From: CAIKMD01 sp036490955
GTDB taxonomy: Bacteria; Pseudomonadota; Alphaproteobacteria; ATCC43930; CGMCC-115725
Assembly (NCBI GenBank): GCA_036490955.1
Contig: DASXCX010000083.1
Coordinates: 1-20,389 of the forward strand
Direction of reading: 5' to 3'
Length of the DNA: 20,389 nt
Part shown: positions 1 through 6,848 of the stretch, piece after piece
How positions within the stretch are numbered: position 1 is the first letter of the stretch
How the letters are laid out: each line of letters starts with the position of its first letter
Program-made: the position numbers and the translations under genes
Notes under the pieces: generated by a model
The model's database searches: none
Told to the model about the DNA's origin: nothing
What the model saw: the letters and a program-made list of their open reading frames with translations, nothing else

Positions 1-2
1 GC

Positions 3-269
3 TATTGGGTCGGCGAAGCCCATGCGCACCAAGGCTATATGAGTGAAGGATTGACGCTGACCTTGCGCTTTGCTTTCGAGCGGCTGCGTCTGCATCGTGT
101 CGAGGCAGCCTGCCTGGCGCACAACGTGCCGAGCCGCGGGCTGCTGCTGAAATCGGGTTTCACCGAAGAAGGCTATGCCCGCGAATATCTCTGCATCGAC
201 GGGAAGTGGCAAGACCACATTCTTTTCGGCATCCTCGCCCATGAATGGGCGCGGCAAAATAATTTTTAG
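3..269 (+). CDS. GNAT-family N-acetyltransferase, 3' fragment (RimJ-like)
   Basis: The gene enters from the left edge; about 88 C-terminal residues are visible, ending in TAG at 267-269. The reading frame is open from base 3, so the first internal ATG (39) is not the true start. The visible part matches the RimJ/RimL-type GNAT fold. A QGYMSE segment corresponds to the acetyl-CoA-binding motif A. Further on come an Asn-x-x-Ser segment followed by LLLKSGF (motif B) and a closing G-K-W-x-D-H element typical of enzymes that acetylate protein N-termini or small amines. The substrate cannot be told from this fragment. The product is expected to be cytosolic. It is convergent with yqgE, with about 150 nt of repeat-like sequence between them. 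Confidence 0.85.
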   Translation, partial: YWVGEAHAHQGYMSEGLTLTLRFAFERLRLHRVEAACLAHNVPSRGLLLKSGFTEEGYAREYLCIDGKWQDHILFGILAHEWARQNNF

Positions 270-286
270 GGCACGATTGCCGACAC

Positions 287-350
287 GTCATCCCCGCGAA
301 AGCGATCGAGATGACCACGTCACCGTCATTGCGCGCGCAGCAAGCAATCC
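287..350. repeat. degenerate small intergenic palindromic repeats between convergent genes
   Basis: Two short repeat-like units sit between the acetyltransferase and yqgE. The first (287-315) has GTCATC at 287-292 pairing with GATGAC at 310-315, around a CGC-GAAA-GCG mini-hairpin. The second (324-350) reads CGTCATTGCGCGCGCAGC then AAGCAATCC. It resembles a CATTGCGAG-type intergenic repeat seen in many alphaproteobacteria and partly recurs at 3694-3737. A possible partner GATTGC follows at 372-377. They may act as a bidirectional stop or RNA-stabilising element; family membership is from memory. Confidence 0.4.
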
Positions 351-419
351 GGGAGCCTCACGCGAAGCCTCGATTGCTCCGTCATGCTGCGGGCTTCTCG
401 CGACGACGAGCGTGGATTG

Positions 420-968
420 TCACGCGTGCCCGGCTTCGGCGGAGAGCGCGAAGGGATCGACGCCCAGCTTGCCGATCGCGCGCCGCCATTTGTCCTCATT
501 CGTATCATCGAAGAGTAGCGCGTTGTCCGCCGGCACGGTGAGCCAGCCATTGGCTTGGATCTCGGCATCGAGCTGGCCTGGGCCCCAGCCGGCATAGCCG
601 AGCGCCAAAAAGCGCCGGCCCGGGCCTTCGCCGCGACCGATCGCGCGCAGGATGTCCAGCGTCGCGGTCAGGCCGACATCGCCCACGACCAGCGTCGCCT
701 GCTCGGTATAGTCGGTCGAATGCAGCACGAAGCCACGAGCCGCCTCGACCGGGCCGCCGAAATGCACGCGCGCACCGTTGAAGCCATCGCCTGCGATACC
801 GAGTTGCTTGACGAGTTCGCCCATCGATGGCTGCTCGACCGTCTTGTTGACGACGAGACCCATCGCGCCTTCGGCATTATGCGCGCACATGAAAACGACC
901 GAGCGGCTGAAGCGCCGGTCCTCCATTTGCGGCATCGCGATCAATAATTGGCCGGCGAGCGAGGTCAA
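420..968 (-). CDS. yqgE: YqgE/AlgH family protein (UPF0301)
   Basis: A 182-residue protein of about the usual family length. The N-terminal block LAGQLLIAMPQM, the CAHNAEGAMGLVVNK segment and the FGGPVEAARGFVLHS segment are hallmarks of the YqgE/AlgH family. It is a conserved cytosolic protein, sometimes linked to transcriptional control of alginate in Pseudomonas, whose biochemical role is not settled. The start codon is TTG (968-966). An AAAGGA sequence lies 9 nt upstream, and the ATG nearby (978-976) is in another frame, so TTG is the best-supported start. It is divergent from the disulfide reductase gene across 127 nt. Confidence 0.93.
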   Translation of the reverse strand: MTSLAGQLLIAMPQMEDRRFSRSVVFMCAHNAEGAMGLVVNKTVEQPSMGELVKQLGIAGDGFNGARVHFGGPVEAARGFVLHSTDYTEQATLVVGDVGLTATLDILRAIGRGEGPGRRFLALGYAGWGPGQLDAEIQANGWLTVPADNALLFDDTNEDKWRRAIGKLGVDPFALSAEAGHA

Positions 969-1053
969 AACGGTGCATCCTTTCGCCCGATTGAGATAAG
1001 TGGGCGGCGGCCCGGTTGCAAGAACACGCTAATATGGTGTCCCCGCGACGATT

Positions 1054-1068
1054 CTCGCCTTTGGCGAG
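1054..1068 (+). promoter_or_regulatory. small perfect hairpin in the leader of the disulfide reductase gene
   Basis: CTCGCC and GGCGAG form a perfect 6-bp stem around a TTT loop, 27 nt upstream of the start at 1096. The ribosome-binding site AAGGA lies at 1087-1091. The hairpin sits in the 127-nt divergent region between yqgE and the reductase gene. It could be a leader structure or simply a GC-rich palindrome. No convincing -35/-10 pair was found here. Confidence 0.25.
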
Positions 1069-1095
1069 GGTGGTGCCGCGACCTATAAGGACGCC

Positions 1096-3141
1096 ATGAA
1101 GCGGCCTCGTGCGGCTTTGGCGCTCATCGCGCCCTCTGTGCTGTTTTGGGCGGCGGTCCTATGTCCTGGGCGCGCCGCGGCCGACGCCGCCTCGCCCTGG
1201 TATCAGACCGAGCAAGGGCGGGCGCGGCTTATCGCGGCGACGGCGGATCCGGGCGACACGGCGAGCGTCAGCCTCGGCCTGCAATTCGAGCTCGCGCCGC
1301 ATTGGAAGATCTATTGGCGCTCGCCCGGCGATGCCGGCTTCCCGCCCGAGCTCGATTGGCGGGGCTCGACCAATCTCGCCACCGCGACGGTCGCCTGGCC
1401 GGCACCCGAGCGCTTCTCGGTCCAAGGGCTCGAAACCGCGGGCTACAGCGGCGCGGTCGTTTTGCCGATCACGGCACGCGTCGTAGAGACGGGTCAGCCG
1501 CTACATCTCAAAGCGCATCTTTCCTATCTCACCTGCAGCGAGATTTGCGTGCCGCGCGAGACCGATCTTGCGCTCGACCTGCCGGCGACGGGCGCCGGCT
1601 ATGCGGCGCTGATCGATCAGTACCGCGCGCAAGTGCCGGGCGATGGCACCGCCGAAGGGCTGGCCGTGACCGGCGCTGTACTGCGCCCGGGCGCGAAGGC
1701 GGCGCTCGATCTCACCATCGCCAGCAAGAATCCGCTTGCGGCGCCCGATGCCTTTATCGAAGGCGGCGGCGCAGCGCTGTTTGGCGCGCCGGCCGTGCTG
1801 ACGCGCGCGTCCAAGGCGACGATCTTGCGCCTGCCGATCAGCGGCGATGCGCGCGATGTCGTTGGCCGCAAGCTCACCGTTACCCTGGTCGACGGGCCGC
1901 GCAGCATGAGCGTGCCTGTCGCGGCGACGGAAGGCGAGGGGCTGATCGATGTCAAGATCCTCGCGACGATGCTCGGCCTCGCGCTTATCGGTGGGCTGAT
2001 CCTCAATCTCATGCCCTGCGTGCTGCCGGTCTTGTCGCTGAAGCTGCTCGCTGCGTTGCCGCAGCCGGGGCACACGACGCGCGACACGCGGCGCGCTTTC
2101 CTCGGCACGGCGTTCGGTATCGTGCTCTCTTTCCTGGTGCTCGCCGTCGCGACCGCCGCAGCGAAAGCGGCGGGGCTCGCGGTCGGCTGGGGCGTGCAGT
2201 TCCAGGATCCGTTGTTCCTGATCGTCCTCGCCGTGTTGCTTGTGCTCTTCGCCTGCAACCTCTGGGGTTTTTTCGAGGTGCCGCTGCCGCGCGGCGTTGC
2301 CGCGATCGCGGAGCGCGGGCCGCTCGGCAGCGTCGCGACCGGCGCTTTCGCGACCTTGCTCGCGACGCCATGCTCCGCGCCCTTCGTCGGCACGGCGCTG
2401 GGCTTCGCGCTCGCGGCCGGACCGACGGAGATCGTCGCGATCTTCCTCGCGCTCGGCCTCGGCATGGCCGTGCCTTATCTGCTGGTCGCGGCCGTACCGG
2501 GGCTGGCGCGCGTGTTGCCGCGGCCGGGGCGGTGGATGATCTATCTGCGCTGGGTGCTCGGCGCCTTGTTGCTCGGCACGGCGCTGTGGTTGTTGGCTGT
2601 CTTGAGCGGCGAGCTCGGCCAGCGCGCGGCGCTCGCGATTGCGCTGCTCTTGGGCTTCGCGGGCCTGACGCTTGCCGTGCTGCACGAGCCGGTGTCGCGT
2701 TGGATGCTTGTGGGCGCCGCGCTTGTGGGCGCGCTCTTCGTGCCGGGTCTTGCGCCGCCGCTGCCGCGTCTTGCCGCCGCGGCGGCCGAAGGCCCGTGGC
2801 GCGCTTTCGATGCCGGCGCGATCGGCGGGCTGGTGCGCGATGGTGATGTCGTCGTCGTCGATGTTACGGCCGATTGGTGCCTTACCTGCAAGGTCAACGA
2901 GCGGCTGGTGCTCGATCGCGCGCCGGTGAGCGATGATCTGGCGAAGCCCGGTGTGGTGGCGATGCGCGCCGATTGGACGCGGCCCAATCCGGCGATCGAT
3001 GCCTATCTCGCCCGTTTCGGCCGTGTCGGCATTCCGCTCAACGTCGTCTACGGCCCCGCGGCGCCGGGCGGGCTGCCGCTTCCGGAATTGTTGACGGCGG
3101 GTGCCGTGACCGAAGCGCTTGCCCAGGCGGCGGGGCGGTAG
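1096..3141 (+). CDS. dsbD: DsbD/ScsB-type membrane thiol:disulfide reductase with C-terminal thioredoxin domain
   Basis: A 681-residue inner-membrane protein that moves electrons from the cytosol to envelope thiols. It has a signal-like N-terminus (residues 1-30). A periplasmic DsbD-alpha-like domain (about 35-280) follows, with a Cys pair in YLTCSEICVP (C147, C151). The polytopic core (about 285-550) carries the redox cysteines in NLMPCVLP (C308) and ATPCSAPF (C426). A C-terminal thioredoxin-like domain has the active site WCLTC (C595, C598). The domain order fits DsbD; the greater length (E. coli DsbD is about 565) and the alpha-domain type fit alphaproteobacterial ScsB proteins better. Start ATG is preceded by AAGGA. 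A peroxiredoxin follows 49 nt downstream on the same strand. The likely partners are envelope thioredoxin-like or peroxiredoxin proteins, but none is visible here. Confidence 0.9.
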   Translation: MKRPRAALALIAPSVLFWAAVLCPGRAAADAASPWYQTEQGRARLIAATADPGDTASVSLGLQFELAPHWKIYWRSPGDAGFPPELDWRGSTNLATATVAWPAPERFSVQGLETAGYSGAVVLPITARVVETGQPLHLKAHLSYLTCSEICVPRETDLALDLPATGAGYAALIDQYRAQVPGDGTAEGLAVTGAVLRPGAKAALDLTIASKNPLAAPDAFIEGGGAALFGAPAVLTRASKATILRLPISGDARDVVGRKLTVTLVDGPRSMSVPVAATEGEGLIDVKILATMLGLALIGGLILNLMPCVLPVLSLKLLAALPQPGHTTRDTRRAFLGTAFGIVLSFLVLAVATAAAKAAGLAVGWGVQFQDPLFLIVLAVLLVLFACNLWGFFEVPLPRGVAAIAERGPLGSVATGAFATLLATPCSAPFVGTALGFALAAGPTEIVAIFLALGLGMAVPYLLVAAVPGLARVLPRPGRWMIYLRWVLGALLLGTALWLLAVLSGELGQRAALAIALLLGFAGLTLAVLHEPVSRWMLVGAALVGALFVPGLAPPLPRLAAAAAEGPWRAFDAGAIGGLVRDGDVVVVDVTADWCLTCKVNERLVLDRAPVSDDLAKPGVVAMRADWTRPNPAIDAYLARFGRVGIPLNVVYGPAAPGGLPLPELLTAGAVTEALAQAAGR

Positions 3142-3190
3142 CTAAGCTGCCCCTATCCCAAAAAGCCCAAGCCCAAATGAGGAGGAGTTC

Positions 3191-3673
3191 ATGACGATTG
3201 CTGTTGGCGAGAAAATTCCCTCGGCGAAGCTCAAGACCATGACGGCGGAAGGTCCAAAGGACATTTCCACCGACGATATTTTCAACGGCAAGCGCGTCGT
3301 GCTGTTCGCCGTGCCGGGGGCTTTCACCCCGACCTGCTCGGCCAAGCATCTCCCGGGCTTCGTCCAAAAGGCCGCCGAGATCAAGGGCAAGGGCATCGAC
3401 ACCATTGCCTGCCTCGCGGTCAACGACGCTTTCGTGATGGGTGCCTGGGGCAAAGACCAGAACACCGGCGACAAGGTGCTGATGCTCGCCGACGGCGCGG
3501 CTGCTTTCACCAAGCAGCTCGGCCTCGATCTCGACCTCACCGGCCCGGGCATGGGCGTGCGCTCCAAGCGCTACGCGATGGTGGTTGATAACGGCACCGT
3601 CAAAGCGCTGCAGGTCGAAGCCCCTGGCGCGTTCGAAGTCTCGAGCGCCGACGCGATCCTGAAAGCGCTGTAA
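3191..3673 (+). CDS. Prx5-type peroxiredoxin (glutaredoxin/glutathione-dependent)
   Basis: A 160-residue cytosolic peroxidase that reduces hydrogen peroxide and organic hydroperoxides. The peroxidatic cysteine is C49 in the motif PGAFTPTCS, and the conserved second cysteine of this group is C74 (TIACLAVND). The GVRSKRYAM element carries the likely catalytic Arg127. There is no signal peptide. Length and motifs place it in the Prx5/AhpE-like redoxin group (human PRDX5, plant PrxII). A strong ribosome-binding site (GAGGAGGAG) precedes the ATG. It follows the reductase gene by 49 nt and may share its transcript. A hairpin with a T-run lies directly downstream. Since it lacks an export signal, the neighbouring membrane reductase is probably not its direct reductant. 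Confidence 0.93.
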   Translation: MTIAVGEKIPSAKLKTMTAEGPKDISTDDIFNGKRVVLFAVPGAFTPTCSAKHLPGFVQKAAEIKGKGIDTIACLAVNDAFVMGAWGKDQNTGDKVLMLADGAAAFTKQLGLDLDLTGPGMGVRSKRYAMVVDNGTVKALQVEAPGAFEVSSADAILKAL

Positions 3674-3693
3674 GCGTCTTTCGGTCCATGCTC

Positions 3694-3745
3694 GTGATTG
3701 CGAGTGAAGTGAAGCCCTTTGGGCTCCTCGCAATGACGGGTTTTT
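3694..3745 (+). terminator. repeat-derived hairpin terminator between peroxiredoxin and rnhA
   Basis: GTGATTGCGAG (3694-3704) pairs with CTCGCAATGAC (3727-3737) with one mismatch. An inner AGCCC-TTT-GGGCT stem caps it. GGG and TTTTT (3741-3745) follow, so on the plus strand it looks like a rho-independent terminator for the peroxiredoxin. The T-run overlaps the rnhA stop codon. The outer arm belongs to the same CATTGCGAG repeat type seen at 324-350. Confidence 0.6.
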
Positions 3746-4226
3746 AGCTACTCGCGCTTTCTCCGTTGCGCGCTTGCTCGACGCCTTGTCGAGCGAGCGC
3801 GTCGGCGCGCTCGTTCTCGGGATGGCCGGCATGGCCTTTGACCCAGTGGAACTGCACGTCGTGGGTCCCCATCGCCTTCTCGAGCCGCTGCCATAGATCG
3901 ACATTCTTCACCGGCTTCTTGTCGGCGGTCTTCCAGCCGTTGCGCTTCCAGTTGTGGATATATTTCGTGATGCCGTCGCGCAGATACATGCTGTCGGTAT
4001 GGAGATGCACCTCGCTCGGCCGCTTCAGCGCTTCGAGTGCGGCGATCGCGCCCATCAACTCCATGCGGTTGTTGGTCGTCGGATTGGCCGAGCCGAAGAG
4101 CTCTTTCTCGTGGTCGCCATAGCGCAGGATGGCGCCCCATCCGCCGGGGCCGGGATTGCCGCTGCAAGCGCCATCCGTGTAGATGTCGACGTGCGACCGC
4201 ACCGTCTCGCTGCTCGCCTCGGCCAT
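3744..4226 (-). CDS. rnhA: ribonuclease HI
   Basis: A 160-residue enzyme that cuts the RNA strand of RNA-DNA hybrids (R-loops, primer remnants) in the cytosol. The catalytic acids of the RNase H fold are visible: D18 in YTDGACSGNPG, E56 in NRMEL, D78 in HTDS and D142 in NERAD, plus the catalytic-loop histidine H132 in VKGHAGH. E. coli RNase HI has 155 residues. The frame is open further upstream to 4280, but that would reach into thrB. ATG at 4226, with GGCGGA 8 nt upstream, gives the usual family N-terminus. It lies just after thrB on the same strand (16 nt gap) and converges on the peroxiredoxin. thrB-rnhA adjacency is common in alphaproteobacteria. Confidence 0.96.
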   Translation of the reverse strand: MAEASSETVRSHVDIYTDGACSGNPGPGGWGAILRYGDHEKELFGSANPTTNNRMELMGAIAALEALKRPSEVHLHTDSMYLRDGITKYIHNWKRNGWKTADKKPVKNVDLWQRLEKAMGTHDVQFHWVKGHAGHPENERADALARQGVEQARNGESASS

Positions 4227-4242
4227 CAATCGAATCCGCCCA

Positions 4243-5205
4243 TCACTCGAGTCCATAGGCGCTGCTGCGCGCGATGCCACGGTGGAAGCGGAGCTTCTGG
4301 CGGTATTCGAGCGGGTCTTTCGGCTTCACCAGCGCGCCCGGTGGATGGTTGAGCCGGTCGTAGAGCCGCGTCAGCAGGAAACGCAGCGCGCTGCCGCGCG
4401 CGAGGATCGGCAAAGCGTCCATTTCCTCGCGCGTCAGCTCGCGCGCGTCGCGATAATGGCGCAACAAGAGCTTCGCTTTGGTGACGTTGAAGCTGCCATC
4501 CGCCTCGAAGCACCAGGCGTTGAGACAGATCGCGATGTCGTAGGCGAGGAAATCGTTGCAGGCGAAATAGAAATCGATCAGCCCCGATACCGCGCGATCG
4601 TGAAAGAACACATTGTCGGGAAAAAGATCGGCGTGGATCACGCCGGCGGGCAAGGCTTTCGGCCACAGCCGGGTGAGGGCATCGAGCTCTTCGCCAAGCT
4701 CTTGGCTGAGGCCGGGCGCGATCTCGTCGGCGCGCGCGGCGCAGGATCGATAGAGCTTATGCCAGCCCTCGAGCGAGAGCGCATTGGCGCGCCGCAATCC
4801 GAAATCGGCGGCGGCACGGTGGAGCTGCGCCAAGGCACCGCCGATCGCGCTGCAATGCTGGGGCTCGATGCGCCGCGGCCACATGCCGTCGAGGAAGCTG
4901 ACGATCGCGGCGGGCCGGCCGCAAAGCTGGCGCAACGCCGTGCCATCCCTGGCGTGGATCGGAGTCGGGCAGGCGACGCCCTTGCCGGCGAGATGGTCGA
5001 GCAGGGCCAAGAAGAACGGCAGATCGGCCGGATCGACTCGCTTCTCGTAAAGGGTGAGGATGTAGGTGCCGCGCTCGGTACGCAGCAGATAATTCGAATT
5101 CTCGACTCCCTCGGCGATGCCCTTGCACGAGACCGGCTCGCCGAGCGCGTAATCCGCCAGGAAGGCCCTCAGCTCGTCATCGGGAACATCGGTGTAGACA
5201 GCCAT
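4243..5205 (-). CDS. thrB: homoserine kinase, type II (ThrB, APH-like fold)
   Basis: A 320-residue kinase that phosphorylates L-homoserine in threonine biosynthesis. It belongs to the choline/aminoglycoside phosphotransferase fold, not the GHMP fold of E. coli ThrB. Visible motifs are the N-terminal nucleotide-binding region (GIAEGVENSNYLL, residues 29-41), the catalytic loop VIHADLFPDNVFF with the catalytic Asp at 193, and the metal-binding LIDFYFACND with D211. Start and length match the family. Its stop is followed closely by rnhA. In many alphaproteobacteria ispH precedes thrB; here the upstream neighbour is instead a divergent lipoprotein gene, so the local order has changed. The ribosome-binding site is weak. 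Confidence 0.95.
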   Translation of the reverse strand: MAVYTDVPDDELRAFLADYALGEPVSCKGIAEGVENSNYLLRTERGTYILTLYEKRVDPADLPFFLALLDHLAGKGVACPTPIHARDGTALRQLCGRPAAIVSFLDGMWPRRIEPQHCSAIGGALAQLHRAAADFGLRRANALSLEGWHKLYRSCAARADEIAPGLSQELGEELDALTRLWPKALPAGVIHADLFPDNVFFHDRAVSGLIDFYFACNDFLAYDIAICLNAWCFEADGSFNVTKAKLLLRHYRDARELTREEMDALPILARGSALRFLLTRLYDRLNHPPGALVKPKDPLEYRQKLRFHRGIARSSAYGLE

Positions 5206-5234
5206 CTTGCCCAGGCTCGCCGCGGGTTGCGGGC

Positions 5235-5277
5235 GAGGCGTCCGGCGCTTGTGCCCCCGGCACGCCTCGAATAAAGT
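5235..5277 (+). promoter_or_regulatory. inverted repeat overlapping a possible promoter upstream of the lipoprotein-kirBac-pot run
   Basis: GAGGCGT-CCGG (5235-5245) pairs with CCGG-C-ACGCCTC (5257-5268), an 11-bp arm with a single bulged C. Within it, TTGTGC (5249-5254) and TAAAGT (5272-5277) are 17 nt apart and could be a weak -35/-10 pair facing the operon, giving a leader of about 65 nt. The arrangement fits a repressor operator or a leader hairpin. The promoter match is poor (3/6 and 4/6), so this is tentative. Nothing else stands out in the 144-nt gap 5206-5349. Confidence 0.35.
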
Positions 5278-5349
5278 GCGGGCCGCATCATCCGACCGCC
5301 GCCGCGAGCGAGCAAGCGAATACCGGGCCTACGCGCAGGGAAGAGAAAA

Positions 5350-5907
5350 ATGAGGGGATCGACGCCGGCACAGCGCGCCTCCCGGCGGGCGAGATTTGTT
5401 GGGTGGAGCTTGGCCGTTTTGACGACGCTTGCACTGGCTGCCTGCTCCAATTTCGGCGGCCGCGGCAATTCCTATACCTGTCCCGCCACGACGACCGTTC
5501 CCGAGCTGCAAACGGCGGTTCAGCTCGTGCCCGGTCCGAACGGCGCCGCGATTCAATCCTCGGGCCGCATCAACACGGTCACGGCGGAATGCGATCGCGA
5601 CAAGGACAACGGCGTGCTGAGCAAAGTGACGGTCGATTTCACAGGCCTCAGGACCACGCCTGCGATCAATCAAGTCGCGCTGCCCTATTTCGTCGCTTTG
5701 GCCGATGCGACCGGCAATATCCTCGGCAAGCAGCAATACACGATGACGCTCAGCTTTCCGCCCGACGCGCAGGTCACCAAGGCCAACGACGCGGTGACGG
5801 TGCATATCCCGCTGAAGAACGCCCAGCTCGGCAACGTCTATACGGTCGTGGTCGGCTTCCAGCTCACGCAGAGCCAGCTCGACTACAACCGCTCCCATAT
5901 GCAGTGA
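5350..5907 (+). CDS. uncharacterised outer-membrane-type lipoprotein heading the channel/polyamine run
   Basis: A 185-residue protein with an Arg-rich N-terminus, a hydrophobic segment (17-31) and a lipobox ending at C32 (LAAC). Ser at +2 predicts outer-membrane sorting. The mature part has two further cysteines (YTCP, C44, and AECDR), a central beta-rich stretch and a C-terminal VVVGFQLTQSQLDYNR segment. I recall similar GFQL-x(n)-YNR endings in unnamed alphaproteobacterial lipoproteins, but I know of no function. ATG at 5350 is preceded by AGGGAAGAG. The stop is 13 nt before the kirBac start, so it is probably the first gene of the operon that runs to potI. Confidence 0.8.
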   Translation: MRGSTPAQRASRRARFVGWSLAVLTTLALAACSNFGGRGNSYTCPATTTVPELQTAVQLVPGPNGAAIQSSGRINTVTAECDRDKDNGVLSKVTVDFTGLRTTPAINQVALPYFVALADATGNILGKQQYTMTLSFPPDAQVTKANDAVTVHIPLKNAQLGNVYTVVVGFQLTQSQLDYNRSHMQ

Positions 5908-5920
5908 TACGGCCGGGCTG

Positions 5921-6844
5921 ATGGCGGAGCGCCGTACCCGCAAGCGCAGGCGCGCGAAGCGCGAGGAAGATACCGTCTTTGGGCGGGTCGAGCGTATCGT
6001 CGATCGCGGCGATTGGGCGCTCGATTTCTACCACCATCTCCTGACCGTCTCGCCCTGGACGCTGTTCCTCATCCTGGTCGCCACCTACATCGGCTTCAAT
6101 CTCGTCTTCGGCGTACTTTATGTGCTTCAGCCGGGCGGCATCGCCAATGCCGGGCGGGGCTCGTTCCCCGATGCGTTCTTCTTCAGCGTGCAGACCATGG
6201 CGACGATCGGCTATGGCGACATGCATCCGGCGACGGTCTACGCCAATCTCCTCGTTACCGTCGAGGTATTGCTCGGCATGACCGGGCTCGCCCTCGCAAC
6301 CGGCCTCGTCTTCGCGCGTTTCTCGCGGCCGACGGCGCGGGTCATGTTCAGTCAGGTCGCAGTGGTGACCAATCACGATGGCGTGGCCAGCCTGATGTTC
6401 CGTGCCGCCAATCGCCGGCGCAACGAGATCCTCGAAGCCCAAGCGACCGTGATGCTGCTGCGCGATGAGATCAACGCCGAAGGTGTCGAGATGCGGCGCT
6501 TTCACGAAATGGCTGTGGCACGCCCGCATACGCCGATGTTCGCGCTGACCTGGACGGTGATCCATCCGATCGATCAATCGAGCCCGCTCTTCGGTGCGAG
6601 CCACGAAAACCTGCTGCGTACGCATACGCAGATCATCGTGAGTATCCTCGGCCTCGACGAGACCTTCTCGCAGACGATCCATGCGCGCCACACTTATGAA
6701 GCCGACGAGATTCGCTGGAACCATCGTTTCGCCGATATCCTGACGCGCGCCCCGGACGGCCATCGCCAGATCGATTACCGCCGCTTCCACGATACGGTCG
6801 AGGCGGAAGAGCCGGCGGCGACGGGCCGCCATCGCGCGAGGTGA
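5921..6844 (+). CDS. KirBac-type inward-rectifier potassium channel
   Basis: A 307-residue tetrameric K+ channel subunit of the inner membrane. A basic N-terminus leads into a slide helix (about 31-45). TM1 (46-70), the pore helix and selectivity filter TIGYGD (95-100) and TM2 (about 105-133) follow. A cytoplasmic immunoglobulin-like Kir domain (about 140-292) has HPIDQSSPLFG (215-225), ARHTYEADEIRWNHRF (255-270) and IDYRRFHDT. These match KirBac1.1 from Burkholderia closely from memory. The TM2 position that controls rectification in Kir2.1 (Asp172) appears to be L123 here, as it is Ile in KirBac1.1. No clear ribosome-binding site precedes ATG 5921, suggesting coupling to the lipoprotein 13 nt upstream. 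potF starts 4 nt after its stop. Confidence 0.95.
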   Translation: MAERRTRKRRRAKREEDTVFGRVERIVDRGDWALDFYHHLLTVSPWTLFLILVATYIGFNLVFGVLYVLQPGGIANAGRGSFPDAFFFSVQTMATIGYGDMHPATVYANLLVTVEVLLGMTGLALATGLVFARFSRPTARVMFSQVAVVTNHDGVASLMFRAANRRRNEILEAQATVMLLRDEINAEGVEMRRFHEMAVARPHTPMFALTWTVIHPIDQSSPLFGASHENLLRTHTQIIVSILGLDETFSQTIHARHTYEADEIRWNHRFADILTRAPDGHRQIDYRRFHDTVEAEEPAATGRHRAR

Positions 6845-6848
6845 AAGC

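Noticed and set aside
4183..5274. Plus-strand open frame of 363 residues opposite thrB
   Set aside because: thrB shows all kinase motifs on the other strand; this frame has none.
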